Origin: Rhodocyclales bacterium
Lineage (GTDB): Bacteria; Pseudomonadota; Gammaproteobacteria; Burkholderiales; Rhodocyclaceae
DNA length: 47,084 nucleotides
Assembly: GCA_016177805.1 (NCBI GenBank)
Contig: JACOUN010000103.1
Location: 1 to 47,084 of the forward strand
Reading direction: 5' to 3'
The notes beneath the pieces are model-generated. The model did no database searches. It saw only the letters and a program-made list of their open reading frames with translations, and had not been told where the DNA came from. The translations under genes were made by a program, and so were the position numbers. How positions within the stretch are numbered: the stretch's first letter is position 1; each line of letters begins with the position of its first letter. This document shows, one piece after another, positions 8,000 to 16,880 of the stretch.

Positions 8000-8776
8000 T
8001 CAGCGTTCCACGAACGCGCGTTCGATCACGTAGTCGCCCGGTTCGCCGACCCGGCGCGAGATCTCGAAGCCGCGTCGGTCGAGCATGTCGCAGCAGTCCT
8101 TGAGCATCGCCGGGCTGCCGCAGATCATCGCGCGGTCGACGGCCGGGTCGAAGGTCGGCAGGCCGATGTCGGCGAACAGCTTGCCGCTTTCGACCAGGTG
8201 CGGGATGCGCCCCTGGTTGTGGAAGGCTTCGCGCGTGGTGGTGGGGTAGTAGATGAGTTTGTCGCGCACCTCGTCGCCGATGAACTCGTTGCGGGGCAGT
8301 TCGCGGGTGATGAAGTCGGCGTAGGCCAGTTCGGATACCGCGCGGGTGCTGTGCACCAGGATCACGCGCGCGAAGCGCTCATAGGTGTGCGGGTCCTGGA
8401 TGACGCTCAGGAACGGGGCGAGGCCGGTGCCGGTGGCGAGCAGGTAGAGGTGCTTGCCCGGCTTCAGGTCATGCAGCACCAGGGTGCCGGTGGGTTTCTT
8501 GCTGACCACGATCGGGTCGCCCGGCTGCAGGTTCTGCAGTTTCGAGGTCAATGCGCCGTGTTGCACCTTGATGCTGAAGAACTCCAGGTGTTCTTCGTAA
8601 TTGGGGCTGGCGATGCTGTAGGCGCGGGTCAGCGGGCGGCCGTCGATCTCCAGCCCTATCATGACGAACTGGCCGTTCTCGAAGCGCAGGCCGCGATCGC
8701 GGGTGGTGCGGAAGCTGAACAGATCGTCGTTCCAGTGGTGGACGCTCAGGACGCGTTCGGTAGCGAGATGGGTCAT
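8000..8776 (-). CDS. fpr: Ferredoxin-NADP reductase
   Basis: 258 residues from ATG at 8776, the standard length of bacterial Fpr; the open frame extends 66 bp upstream without family match. FAD contacts are in RPLTRAYSIASPN. The NADPH-binding loop is LLATGTGLAPFLSVI and CGSPAM is in the C-terminal domain; it ends with an Fpr-type ...YVIERAFVER tail. It exchanges electrons between NADPH and ferredoxin or flavodoxin, supporting Fe-S repair and the oxidative stress response. It is divergent from a LysR regulator that is probably its activator. Confidence 0.95.
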   Translation of the reverse strand: MTHLATERVLSVHHWNDDLFSFRTTRDRGLRFENGQFVMIGLEIDGRPLTRAYSIASPNYEEHLEFFSIKVQHGALTSKLQNLQPGDPIVVSKKPTGTLVLHDLKPGKHLYLLATGTGLAPFLSVIQDPHTYERFARVILVHSTRAVSELAYADFITRELPRNEFIGDEVRDKLIYYPTTTREAFHNQGRIPHLVESGKLFADIGLPTFDPAVDRAMICGSPAMLKDCCDMLDRRGFEISRRVGEPGDYVIERAFVER

Positions 8777-8835
8777 GGTGGTTGTCGTGCCGGTTGATGA
8801 GTTGCTGGCATCGTATGCGGTGCTGCATAATTGAT

Positions 8836-8850
8836 AAAACAATTTGTTTT
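8836..8850. promoter_or_regulatory. AT-rich palindrome between fpr and the LysR gene
   Basis: AAAACAA-T-TTGTTTT is a perfect 15-bp palindrome in the 99-bp divergent promoter gap and contains a T-N11-A LysR-type core. It is flanked by ATTGATA and TATTAAT, extending the dyad imperfectly. It is a good candidate operator for the adjacent LysR protein controlling fpr and itself. Confidence 0.5.
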
Positions 8851-8875
8851 TGTATTAATTAGCTGAAATGTCGAT

Positions 8876-9802
8876 ATGAAGTTTACCTTGCGCCAGATGG
8901 CGGTGTTTGCCGGGGTCGCCCGTGGCGACAACGTGTCGCGCGCGGCCGAGACGCTCAACCTGTCGCAGTCGGCTGCCAGTGCGGCCCTGGCGGAGTTGGA
9001 GCGGCAGTTTGATCAACCGCTGTTCGATCGGGTCGGCAAGCGCTTGCGTCTGAATGATCGTGGCCGCCAGGTGCTGCCGCTCGCCATTGAACTGCTGGAC
9101 CGGGCCACCGAGATCGAAAGCATGCTGCGCAGCGATTCGGCGCCCGGCAATCTGCGCATCGGTGCGACACTGACCATAGGCAACTATCTGGCGACGCTGA
9201 TCGTGGCGGAGTTCCTGCAGCTCTATCCCGATGCCCAGGTCCAGTTGCTGGTGCACAACACCGCCACCGTGATCGAGCAGGTGGCGTGTCACGACATCGA
9301 TCTGGGCATGATAGAGGGCGTTTGCGTGCATCCGGATGTTGAGTCGGAGACGTGGGTGGAGGATGAGCTGGTGGTGTTCTGCGCGCCGCATCATCCGCTG
9401 GCGCGATCTACTGCGGTGCTGTTGGATCAACTCGCGGCGCAACCCTGGATACTGCGCGAACAGGGGTCGGGTACGCGTGAAACGCTGGAGCAGGCGTTGC
9501 GCCTTCGCCATTCACGCTTGAATGTGCGGCTGGAACTGGAGCACACCGAAGCGGTCAAGCGTGCGGTGGAATGCGGGCTGGGAGTGGGGTGCATTTCGCG
9601 GCTGGCGCTGCGCGACGCGTTCCGGCGCGGCAGCCTGGTGCCGCTGGTGACGCCCGAGCTGGATCTGCGCCGCCAGTTCCAGTTCGTCTGGCATCGGGGC
9701 AAGTATCAGAGCCGCGCGATGCAGTTGTTTTTGGAGCGCTGCCGCAAGCTTACGGCGGGCGTGAGTCGTAGCGACGAGATCGTGTTGCCGGTGATCGCGT
9801 AA
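8876..9802 (+). CDS. LysR-type regulator, FinR-like
   Basis: 308 residues. The N-terminal winged helix is clear (TLRQMAVFAGVARGDNVSRA, SQSAASAALAELERQF). An effector-binding periplasmic-binding-protein fold follows, with GNLRIGATLTIGNYL and the late GSGTRETLEQAL and ECGLGVGCISRLAL segments. In pseudomonads the LysR regulator FinR is encoded divergently from fpr and is required for its superoxide-responsive induction. The identical arrangement here is the basis for the FinR-like call; sequence alone does not separate it from other CbbR/CysB-like regulators. Confidence 0.85.
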   Translation: MKFTLRQMAVFAGVARGDNVSRAAETLNLSQSAASAALAELERQFDQPLFDRVGKRLRLNDRGRQVLPLAIELLDRATEIESMLRSDSAPGNLRIGATLTIGNYLATLIVAEFLQLYPDAQVQLLVHNTATVIEQVACHDIDLGMIEGVCVHPDVESETWVEDELVVFCAPHHPLARSTAVLLDQLAAQPWILREQGSGTRETLEQALRLRHSRLNVRLELEHTEAVKRAVECGLGVGCISRLALRDAFRRGSLVPLVTPELDLRRQFQFVWHRGKYQSRAMQLFLERCRKLTAGVSRSDEIVLPVIA

Positions 9803-9883
9803 CCTGCCGCCCGGCGCGCCGGCGCGCGATCACATCGCCATCGTGACCCCTCGTGCCCCATTGTGATGACTGGGAGATCAACC

Positions 9884-10228
9884 ATGAATACCACCTCAAC
9901 CGCATGTATCGCCGACAGACACTGCCGCCCGTGCGAAGGCGGGGTTGCACCGCTTGCGCCGCCGGTGGTGGCCGATTTGCTGGAGCAACTCGATGGCTGG
10001 GCGTTGCAGGATGCAATGATCGCGCGGACTTTCCGCTTCAAGAACCACTACGAGACCATGGCCTTCGTCAATGCGGTGGCGTGGGTCTCGCACCGCGAGG
10101 ACCACCATCCGGAGATGGTGGTCGGGTACGCGGAATGCACGGTGCGTTACTGGACCCACGCGATCGGCGGGCTCTCGGACAACGATTTCATCTGCGCGGC
10201 CAAGGTCGACCGGCTACTCGCCGCCTGA
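9884..10228 (+). CDS. phhB: Pterin-4a-carbinolamine dehydratase
   Basis: 114 residues from ATG at 9884, which has GGGAG at 9872-9876; GTG/ATG at 9863/9866 are weaker. The core FRFKNHYETMAFVNAVAW...SHREDHHPEM...YWTHAIGGLSDNDF carries the family's catalytic histidines (EDHHPEM and the TH of WTHAIGG). The enzyme dehydrates 4a-hydroxytetrahydropterin to recycle the cofactor of phenylalanine hydroxylase. No phhA lies in the window. A Cys-containing N-terminal extension (ACIADRHCRPCEG) is present, as in many bacterial members. Confidence 0.93.
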   Translation: MNTTSTACIADRHCRPCEGGVAPLAPPVVADLLEQLDGWALQDAMIARTFRFKNHYETMAFVNAVAWVSHREDHHPEMVVGYAECTVRYWTHAIGGLSDNDFICAAKVDRLLAA

Positions 10229-10258
10229 GGCGCGCCGGCGGCCCGCTCAGCCCGTTTA

Positions 10259-12982
10259 TTACGCCGCGATGTCGCTCTGGCGTGTCGCGTCGTGCGACAC
10301 GAGGCTGTGCTGCCCGGCCGGCGCGTAGGGCGAGGTGATGGTCTGGTCGCTGCAGGTGGTCGCCTCGGTCGCGGGCGCGGGCCTGTCCGGCATGTAGGAC
10401 GCTATCTGGCATGCAACGGCCGCGATGTACGGTATGCACTGCAGGGTGAGGATGCCGACCCACAGCCGGGCTTCCAGGTCGGTGGTGCCGCGCATCACCA
10501 CCAGGGCCGTGGCGGCCGACACCAGGGCGATGAGCAGGCCCAGTTCCTCACGTATCGGCGCGAAGAAGGCGAGCTTGCCCTGCGATTTCCAGCCTTTGGG
10601 AGTGCGCACGAATTCCCCGTGGCGCTTGACGATGCCGGCGAAGATGCCGCGCGAGATCGCGTGGGCCAGGCCGACCGAGAGTATCGATGCGCCCAGGATG
10701 TCTTTCCACGGTGCGTCCATGGTACGGCGGTACAGTATCGGCCCCAGTGCTGCCTTGAACGCCATGAAAGCCAGCACCGGCAGCGCCAGCGCCGACACCG
10801 GCAGGCCGAAGGCCTTGGGCATGAACAGCATGCCCAGCGTCCACGCCAGACTGGCGAGCACGAACACCAGGTGCAGCGCGTCGCCCAGCCAGGCGAACCA
10901 GCCGGTCAGGAAATGGTAGCGCTGCGCCACGTTGAGCTTGCCCCGCCCCAGCATTTGCGGCAGGTGGTGCTTGAGGATCTGCATCGCGCCAAAGGCCCAG
11001 CGGAAGCGCTGGCTCTTGATCGCGGTGAAATCGGACGGAGTCAGGCCGCGCCCGAGGATGTGATCGACGTAACGCGTGTCGTACCCCTTCTGGATCAGGC
11101 GCAGGCCCAGTTCGGTGTCTTCGCAGATGCACCATTCGGACCAGCCGCCGACTTCCTGCAGCGCGCTGCGGCGTACCAGGGTCATGGTGCCGTGCTGGAT
11201 CAATGCGTTGCGCTCGTTGCGATGGTGCATGCCGATGCGGAAGAAACCGTCGAACTCCCAGTTGCACATGCGCCGGAACGGCTGGGTTTCCCAGTCGCGG
11301 TGGGCCTGTGGCGCCTGCACCACCGCCACGTCGGGGGTTTGGAAATGCGGTATCAGGCACGACAGCCAGTCGGGCGAAACGACGTAGTCGGCATCCACGA
11401 CGCCGACCACCTCCGCGCGCGGATCGGTCTGCTCCAGGCCGAAGTTCAGCGCTCCGGCCTTGAAGCCGGGCCAGTTGTCGAGGTGAAAGAAGCGGAAGCG
11501 CGGGCCGAGTTCGGCGCAACGGGCTTGCAGCGGTTTCCACAGCGCCTCGTCGCGGGTGTTGTTGTCCAGCACCAGCACTTCGAAGTTGGTGTAGGTCATG
11601 GCCGCCAGGCTGTCGATGGTGGCAATGACCATCTCGGGCGGTTCGTTACAGCAGGCCAGGTGCACCGAGACGAAGGGTTCACATTCCGGACTGTGGGGCG
11701 GGAGCGGCGTGAAATGCCGGCGCCAGCGCCGCTTGAACAACACCTCGCCGAACTCGAATCCGTGGGACAGAAGCACCGCGATGGTCAGGACGGTGGCGAT
11801 GATGAGGCCGGCCAGCCCGATCAGGTCGCGCTGGCTGAGGTAGTAATCGGCCGGCACGTTGGCGCCGACCACCAGCGTGGTGGCGCAGGCCTGCACCAGC
11901 GCGGCCAGCCATACCCGCCCGAGTACGCGCCAGTCACTGAGCAGGAAGCAGATCAGGACCATGGGGAGGAAGGCGATGGCGGCGGCGATGCTGGCCTTCT
12001 CGGCCCAGCGGATGTCCTTGACCACGAGTCCTTCTAGGGGGAACTTGGCTTCGCGCTCGGCGTTGTACATGCCCCAGTAGGGACCAGCCCAGCCTTCCAG
12101 TTCGACCTTCCAGGGCTGGTCGATGGCTTCCATCAGGAAGTAGTCCAGCTTGGGCGCACGCGGATGGGAGAGGAACTCGCGGATGAAGCGAGCGGCATTC
12201 TCGGGCGATGCGATCGCCTGAGTGGGGTTGGCGCCTTCGCTGGTCATGATGGGGCCGCGGCTGGGCCAGCCGATCTCGCCGATCACGATCTTCTTGTTCG
12301 GGAAGGTTCTGGCCAGTTCGTCGTAGCGCATCAGTGCGTACTCGACCGCCTTTTCGACCGGAACTCCTTCGTGGTATGGCAACAGGTGAACCGTGATGTA
12401 ATCCACGCTGGTGGCCAGCTCCGGGTATTTGAGCCAGATGTGCCAGGGTTCTGCGGTTGAAACGGGTTTGTTGTAACGTTTGAGCGTCTTGCGCACGTGC
12501 GCGATGTAGGTGGTCAGTTCCTGAACCGTGATGTCCTTGCGCAGCAAGACCTCGTTGCCGACAATCACGCGATTGATGTGACGCCGCGAGCTGGCCGCGT
12601 CGATGATGGCGTCGATCTCGCGCGAATTGCCGTCGTAGTCGCCCGAGATCCATGCCCCGGCGGTGACATGCAGCTTGCGCTTCTCGGCAAGCGCTGCGAC
12701 GGTCGGGTTTTCGGTGACGCCATAGGTGCGGATGTTCTTCGCCGCTTCGGCGAGCAGATCGAGGTCGGCGCCGATTTCTTCGTCAGTGGGGTAAGTATTG
12801 GTAAACGGACTTTGATCGCGCTGAAACGGACTGTAGGCAAAACCCTTGATCGCGCTCTCGCTGCCGACCGTCACGGAGCTGCGGTTCCAGCGTTCCCATG
12901 CGACGTACTGGATCGCCGCGATGGCGCCGGCAAGCAGGACGGCGACGACAAGGCGGAAGAGGAACGAAGTAGCGGTTTTCAT
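10259..12982 (-). CDS. NdvB-like beta-glucan synthase: GH17 domain fused to GT2
   Basis: 907 residues from ATG at 12982. A signal-anchor helix (residues 9-28) precedes a periplasmic GH17-like domain with the acid/base in VGNEVLL (E144) and the nucleophile in IGEIGWPS (E236). Two helices near 330-410 lead to a cytoplasmic GT2 domain with DADY (530-533), ED (621-622) and QRFRW (658-662), the processive synthase signature, then several more membrane helices. By homology to NdvB of Bradyrhizobium and Pseudomonas it makes beta-1,3(1,6)-glucans, with the GH17 part remodelling or cyclising the chain. A second GH17 gene lies upstream on the same strand. Confidence 0.9.
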   Translation of the reverse strand: MKTATSFLFRLVVAVLLAGAIAAIQYVAWERWNRSSVTVGSESAIKGFAYSPFQRDQSPFTNTYPTDEEIGADLDLLAEAAKNIRTYGVTENPTVAALAEKRKLHVTAGAWISGDYDGNSREIDAIIDAASSRRHINRVIVGNEVLLRKDITVQELTTYIAHVRKTLKRYNKPVSTAEPWHIWLKYPELATSVDYITVHLLPYHEGVPVEKAVEYALMRYDELARTFPNKKIVIGEIGWPSRGPIMTSEGANPTQAIASPENAARFIREFLSHPRAPKLDYFLMEAIDQPWKVELEGWAGPYWGMYNAEREAKFPLEGLVVKDIRWAEKASIAAAIAFLPMVLICFLLSDWRVLGRVWLAALVQACATTLVVGANVPADYYLSQRDLIGLAGLIIATVLTIAVLLSHGFEFGEVLFKRRWRRHFTPLPPHSPECEPFVSVHLACCNEPPEMVIATIDSLAAMTYTNFEVLVLDNNTRDEALWKPLQARCAELGPRFRFFHLDNWPGFKAGALNFGLEQTDPRAEVVGVVDADYVVSPDWLSCLIPHFQTPDVAVVQAPQAHRDWETQPFRRMCNWEFDGFFRIGMHHRNERNALIQHGTMTLVRRSALQEVGGWSEWCICEDTELGLRLIQKGYDTRYVDHILGRGLTPSDFTAIKSQRFRWAFGAMQILKHHLPQMLGRGKLNVAQRYHFLTGWFAWLGDALHLVFVLASLAWTLGMLFMPKAFGLPVSALALPVLAFMAFKAALGPILYRRTMDAPWKDILGASILSVGLAHAISRGIFAGIVKRHGEFVRTPKGWKSQGKLAFFAPIREELGLLIALVSAATALVVMRGTTDLEARLWVGILTLQCIPYIAAVACQIASYMPDRPAPATEATTCSDQTITSPYAPAGQHSLVSHDATRQSDIAA

Positions 12983-13229
12983 CGATGGTCCGGATATGAT
13001 GGGGCGCTTCTGATCGGCCGCCGTCGCCCGGTTGAGGACGGGTGCGTTTGGCGCGATGTACAAGCACGACGGTTTGTTGCAGCAACGCGGTGGGAGCGCA
13101 TGTTGTGCCCACCCCTGTGCGGAGCGCAGTTTATTATATTTTTCAGTGCTTTAGAGATTATTTCGGCAAGAATTTGCAACACTATGCAGGCGCTGGAATC
13201 CAGCCTTGATTTGTAACGGGAAACATATT

Positions 13230-13676
13230 GTGCGGTGGCGAAAAGTGAATCCATATGGCATTGCCGCAACCGTTGTCGCGGTGGGTTTGGTGGCGATCGG
13301 GAGTGCGGTCGCGGTCCGCTATGGTCTGATCGAGTCAGGCCGTCTCCCGGCGGATTGCGGAGGGTCGATTGCCGAGGGGGTGCGCGGGTGGTGTGGCGTG
13401 AAGTGGCTGGTGCTGCAATCCTTCGCGCAGCAACGGTTGGGCTGGTTGAGCCTGGTGTGTGGCGTGGCGGCGTTCGCGTCCGGTCGCCGCGGCCTCGCCT
13501 GGGCAGGCTGGGTCAGCGGACTGACGGGACTGGTGCTGTACAACTTCGACCTGGCCGCCGTCGGGGGACTGCTGGCGCTACTGGTGCTCGCGCGCGGGCC
13601 GGCGCAGGAACGGCAGGGCAAAGACCAGGCAGGTGAGCAGCCATGCGATGGCCTGGGGGTTGGCCGGCTCGGCTAG
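13230..13676 (+). CDS. Small membrane protein between the GH17 genes, unrecognised
   Basis: 148 residues from GTG at 13230, with GGGA about 9 nt before; GTG 13245 is an alternative. Three hydrophobic segments (about 11-35, 66-85 and 95-120) separate a short loop with two cysteines (DCGGSIAEGVRGWCGVKW). Coding character is good up to about residue 120; the last 33 codons overlap the 3' end of the oppositely oriented GH17 gene by 99 bp. I do not recognise the family. Its place between two beta-glucan genes hints at a role in the same envelope pathway. Confidence 0.6.
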   Translation: MRWRKVNPYGIAATVVAVGLVAIGSAVAVRYGLIESGRLPADCGGSIAEGVRGWCGVKWLVLQSFAQQRLGWLSLVCGVAAFASGRRGLAWAGWVSGLTGLVLYNFDLAAVGGLLALLVLARGPAQERQGKDQAGEQPCDGLGVGRLG

Positions 13677-15212
13677 CCAGCGCGCGATCGAGGCGAGCGC
13701 CAGCACGCTCGCGCACAGGCGCTCTTCCATGGCATGGCGGCTCACGCTGGTCCACCCGGTGACGCCGAAGACCAGCGTCGGGGCGAGATACAGCAAGGTG
13801 GGGAAGTCGCGGTAGCGCGGATCGGCGAACAGCAACACTGCGGCGACTGCGGCGGCGAACAGCAGTACCCCCCTGATCAGGCTCAGCGCGCAGGCGTTGG
13901 ACGAGCACCGTGCGCTGGCGCGCGTGCGCAGGGTTTGCCATGCGGCAGCGGCCGACGGTATCGGCGTGCTGGCGTTCCAGCGTGCCAGGAGCAGCGGCAC
14001 GAGTGCGGCAAGCAACGCCACCAGTCCGAGCACGCTCCACTCTGGCACGTCGCGGTACGCAAGCCGGGCATGCTCGATGTGCAGGGCGGCCACCAGCGCG
14101 CCGACTGCGCCGGTGGCCGCTGCCGTGGCCAGGCGCAACGTGGCGGGCCGGGCGCGTCCGCCGGCGGCCGCCAGCAACAAACACAGCGCCGCGCCGGCCA
14201 GCGTCGCGAGCGCGGGCAGGGTGTAGCTTTCGCGCTCGGCCACTGCTCCGGCCAGCGGGAATTTGGGCGTCAGGGTGCTGTCGAGTATGCCCCAGTGGCC
14301 GCCCACGGTGCCCTCCAGGCGCCGTTTCCATGGTTGATCGATGGCTTCGATGAGGTTGTAGTCCCAGCCTTGGTCGTGCGCGCGGCGCACGAATTCACGT
14401 ATGTAGCGGGCCTGGTTGACGCGCGACGGCTGTGACGCTTCGCGTTGTCGCCCGGCGCTGGGCCAGCCGGTTTCACCGATCATGACCGGCTTGTCGAAGT
14501 GCTGCCGGACTTCATCGAGTACCGCCGCCACGTGTGCGACCGCGTTTTCAACCGCGACTGGCTGGTCTTCCCAGAACGGCAGGATGTGCACGGTGACGCG
14601 ATCCACCGCGCTTGCCAGGGACTGGTTGCGTACCCAGAACTCCCACACGTCGGCGTAGGTGATCGGTACCTCGGTGCGCGCCTGCGCGTACGCGATGAGT
14701 TCGCGCATCTGCTCGGCGGTGCGCTCGCGGCGCAGCAGGACTTCGTTGCCGACGATCAGGGTCGCTACCGTGGCGGGGTGCCGGTTGGCGATGTCGATGG
14801 CGCGATCCAGATCCAGCTTGCTCAGTTTGAGGTCCGAGCTGATCCAGGCTCCGAGCAATACCTTGAGCCCGAGCGCCCCCGCGATCTCGGGCACCTGCTC
14901 CAGCCCCTGCCCAACCGAGTAGATCCGCACGCACTCGGTGATCCGCACCAGTTCGGTGAGATCGGCCACGATCTGCTCGCGGCTGATGCGCAGATCCGGA
15001 TCGAAGGGGGTCTGGCCGGGCAGACGGAACGGCGCGTAGGATACGCACTTGAGGCGCTCGCCTTCGTCCAGATGCAGCGCCTGCATGTTCACCGGTTTCA
15101 GTTGCTGCGCGACCCATGCGCCCAGCGCCAGCAAGGCAGCCAGATGCGCCAGCAGCAATGCCAGCCAGATACGCGCGTGCTGTCGCGACTCAGTGTTCTC
15201 GGATGCGCTCAT
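13578..15212 (-). CDS. GH17-domain membrane protein (NdvC-like glucan-modifying)
   Basis: 544 residues. A signal-anchor helix (16-35) is followed by a periplasmic GH17 domain whose catalytic glutamates are E157 (IVGNEVLL) and E247 (IGETGWPS). The ending NLIEAIDQPWKRRLEG closely parallels the GH17 part of the NdvB-like protein. The C-terminal 190 residues are six to seven membrane helices without a GT2 domain. It should act as a membrane-bound beta-1,3-glucanase or transglycosylase branching or cyclising the product of the NdvB-like synthase. The gene overlaps the opposing small membrane gene at its 3' end. Confidence 0.85.
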   Translation of the reverse strand: MSASENTESRQHARIWLALLLAHLAALLALGAWVAQQLKPVNMQALHLDEGERLKCVSYAPFRLPGQTPFDPDLRISREQIVADLTELVRITECVRIYSVGQGLEQVPEIAGALGLKVLLGAWISSDLKLSKLDLDRAIDIANRHPATVATLIVGNEVLLRRERTAEQMRELIAYAQARTEVPITYADVWEFWVRNQSLASAVDRVTVHILPFWEDQPVAVENAVAHVAAVLDEVRQHFDKPVMIGETGWPSAGRQREASQPSRVNQARYIREFVRRAHDQGWDYNLIEAIDQPWKRRLEGTVGGHWGILDSTLTPKFPLAGAVAERESYTLPALATLAGAALCLLLAAAGGRARPATLRLATAAATGAVGALVAALHIEHARLAYRDVPEWSVLGLVALLAALVPLLLARWNASTPIPSAAAAWQTLRTRASARCSSNACALSLIRGVLLFAAAVAAVLLFADPRYRDFPTLLYLAPTLVFGVTGWTSVSRHAMEERLCASVLALASIARWLAEPANPQAIAWLLTCLVFALPFLRRPAREHQ

Positions 15213-15238
15213 CGGGGGTCGCGGGTTCCGTGCATACT

Positions 15239-15267
15239 AAAAAGGCCACACCCGAACGGGTATGGCC
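15239..15267 (-). terminator. Intrinsic terminator of gcvH
   Basis: On the minus strand GGCCATACCC-GTTC-GGGTGTGGCC forms a 10-position stem with one mismatch, followed by TTTTT (plus-strand A-run 15239-15243). It lies 24 bp after the gcvH stop and isolates gcvH from the downstream GH17 gene. Confidence 0.85.
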
Positions 15268-15290
15268 TCATGACAGGGTGGCGCGATGTC

Positions 15291-15674
15291 TTACGCGTTG
15301 GCGACAACCGCCGCGTACGCGCTCGCGTCGAGCAGCGCGGCAAAATCGGCGCTGTCGGGCTGCAGCTTGAACAGCCAGGCCGCGTAGGCGTCCTGGTTCA
15401 CCGCGTCGGGTGCTTCGATCAGATCCTGGTTGGCCGCGATCACGGTGCCGGATAGCGGCGCGTAGATGTCGGAAGCGGCCTTCACCGATTCGACGACCGC
15501 GCAAGCGTCGCCCGCGCCAACGATACGGTCGGCCTCGGGCAACTCGATGAACACGATGTCGCCCAGTGCTTCCTGCGCATGGTCGGTGATGCCGACGGTG
15601 ACGGTGCCGTCCGCTTCGATGCGGACCCATTCGTGCGATGCGGTGTACTTGAGTTCGGCGGGAATGGCGCTCAC
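15291..15674 (-). CDS. gcvH: Glycine cleavage system H protein
   Basis: 127 residues from GTG at 15674, chosen because GGAG lies six bases upstream and the protein then begins [16 protein letters not shown] as in the family; TTG 15686 is less likely. The lipoylated lysine is K65 in [13 protein letters not shown]. The H protein carries the aminomethyl group between GcvP, GcvT and GcvL. Neither gcvT nor gcvP is nearby, so gcvH is a single-gene unit ended by a clear terminator. Confidence 0.96.
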   Translation of the reverse strand: MSAIPAELKYTASHEWVRIEADGTVTVGITDHAQEALGDIVFIELPEADRIVGAGDACAVVESVKAASDIYAPLSGTVIAANQDLIEAPDAVNQDAYAAWLFKLQPDSADFAALLDASAYAAVVANA

Positions 15675-16001
15675 GGAAGTCTCCAATAAGTAGGTTCAGG
15701 CAATCATCGCAGTGGGTGCGGGACCGGCTGCCGGTTGCTCGCCTGCACGACGGGCGGACGATAGCATTGCGCGGGGCCGGGTGGCAACGCCGGTCATGGC
15801 CCCCTTACTTGACGTGTATGATGCGGCGAAAAGCTGTTTTCGGGATTTCCGCGAAGTCGCGATTGCCGATGGCGGCCATGCCCCATCACGATCAGCCCGA
15901 GCGCCTTGCGGCAACCCTTGAGGCTTTTTTCTGTCCTGATACGTGGGCGCCCGATTTTTGTGCCCATTGCGGGTTGATCGCGCATCGCGGGAAACGAGTT
16001 G
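15675..16001. other. Divergent promoter gap between gcvH and the PHP gene
   Basis: 327 bp with no convincing gene; open frames crossing it lack any family character. On the minus strand TTGCCA (15787-15782) and TATCGT (15763-15758) with an 18-bp spacer could serve gcvH. On the plus strand only a weak TTGACG (15809-15814) is seen. Confidence 0.4.
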
Positions 16002-16862
16002 ATGAACGCAGATCTGCATTGTCATTCCACGATTTCCGACGGCTGGCTGGACCCGGCCGCGGTGGTCCGCCGCGCCTATGCCAATGGCGTGACCATGCTG
16101 GCGCTCACCGACCATGACGAGGTTGCGGGAGTGGATGAGGCGGCTGCGGTGGCGGCCGAGTGCGGCTTGTCGCTGGTGCCGGGGGTGGAGATCTCGGTGT
16201 CGTTTCTGGGGGATACCGTGCATATCGTCGGGCTCGGCATCGATCATCGCGATCCGCGACTGGTGGCGGGCCTGGCGCGGGTCAGGGCAGGGCGCGATGC
16301 GCGGGCGGTGCGCATGAGCGAAGCGCTCGCGGCGGTCGGCATCCGTGGCGCGCTGGAAGGGGCGCGACGCTTCGCGCGTAATCCGGAGCTGATCAGCCGT
16401 GCCCACTTTGCGCGCTACATCGTCGAAACGGGCCTGATGCCGGACGTCAGCACCGTGTTTCGCCACTATCTGGCCACCGGCAAGCCCGGCTATGTCGAAC
16501 ACGAGTGGGCGAGCCTGGAAGACGCGGTGGGGTGGATACGCGCGGCCGGCGGCATCGCGGTGCTGGCGCACCCGGCGCGCTGCCGGTATTCGGAGCGGGA
16601 GATGGAACAACTGCTGGACCGCTTCGTCGCATGCGGTGGCGAGGGCATAGAAGTGGTGTCGGGCTCGCATACCGACGCCGAGGTGCAGCGCTTTGCCACG
16701 GTGGCGCGGCGGCGCGGCCTGCTTGCATCGCGCGCCTCGGATTTTCATGGTGAGCAGGAAAGCCCGGTGGATCTGGGCGCGTGCCCGGAATTGCCACCGG
16801 ATCTGGTGCCGATCTGGAGCCGATTGACCGCGTATGATCGCGCTTGTGGCAACCATCCCTAG
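16002..16862 (+). CDS. rnm: PHP-domain phosphoesterase, RNase AM/YciV type
   Basis: 286 residues from ATG at 16002. PHP metal motifs are present in order: DLHCHSTISDG near the N-terminus, LALTDHDEVAG, VPGVEIS, the HPARC segment in AVLAHPARCRYS, and the final SDFHGE. E. coli YciV (RNase AM) and related 3',5'-nucleotide bisphosphate phosphatases share this layout and length. It would remove short 5' RNA ends or hydrolyse pAp-like substrates in the cytoplasm. It is followed after 18 bp by a YciO-type gene, the same neighbour as in E. coli, which supports the assignment. Confidence 0.88.
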   Translation: MNADLHCHSTISDGWLDPAAVVRRAYANGVTMLALTDHDEVAGVDEAAAVAAECGLSLVPGVEISVSFLGDTVHIVGLGIDHRDPRLVAGLARVRAGRDARAVRMSEALAAVGIRGALEGARRFARNPELISRAHFARYIVETGLMPDVSTVFRHYLATGKPGYVEHEWASLEDAVGWIRAAGGIAVLAHPARCRYSEREMEQLLDRFVACGGEGIEVVSGSHTDAEVQRFATVARRRGLLASRASDFHGEQESPVDLGACPELPPDLVPIWSRLTAYDRACGNHP

Positions 16863-16880
16863 TCTGAGTAGCGTTCAACG

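Noticed and set aside
10292..12037. 581-codon plus-strand frame over the NdvB-like gene
   Set aside because: Antisense shadow created by high third-position GC; no family features.
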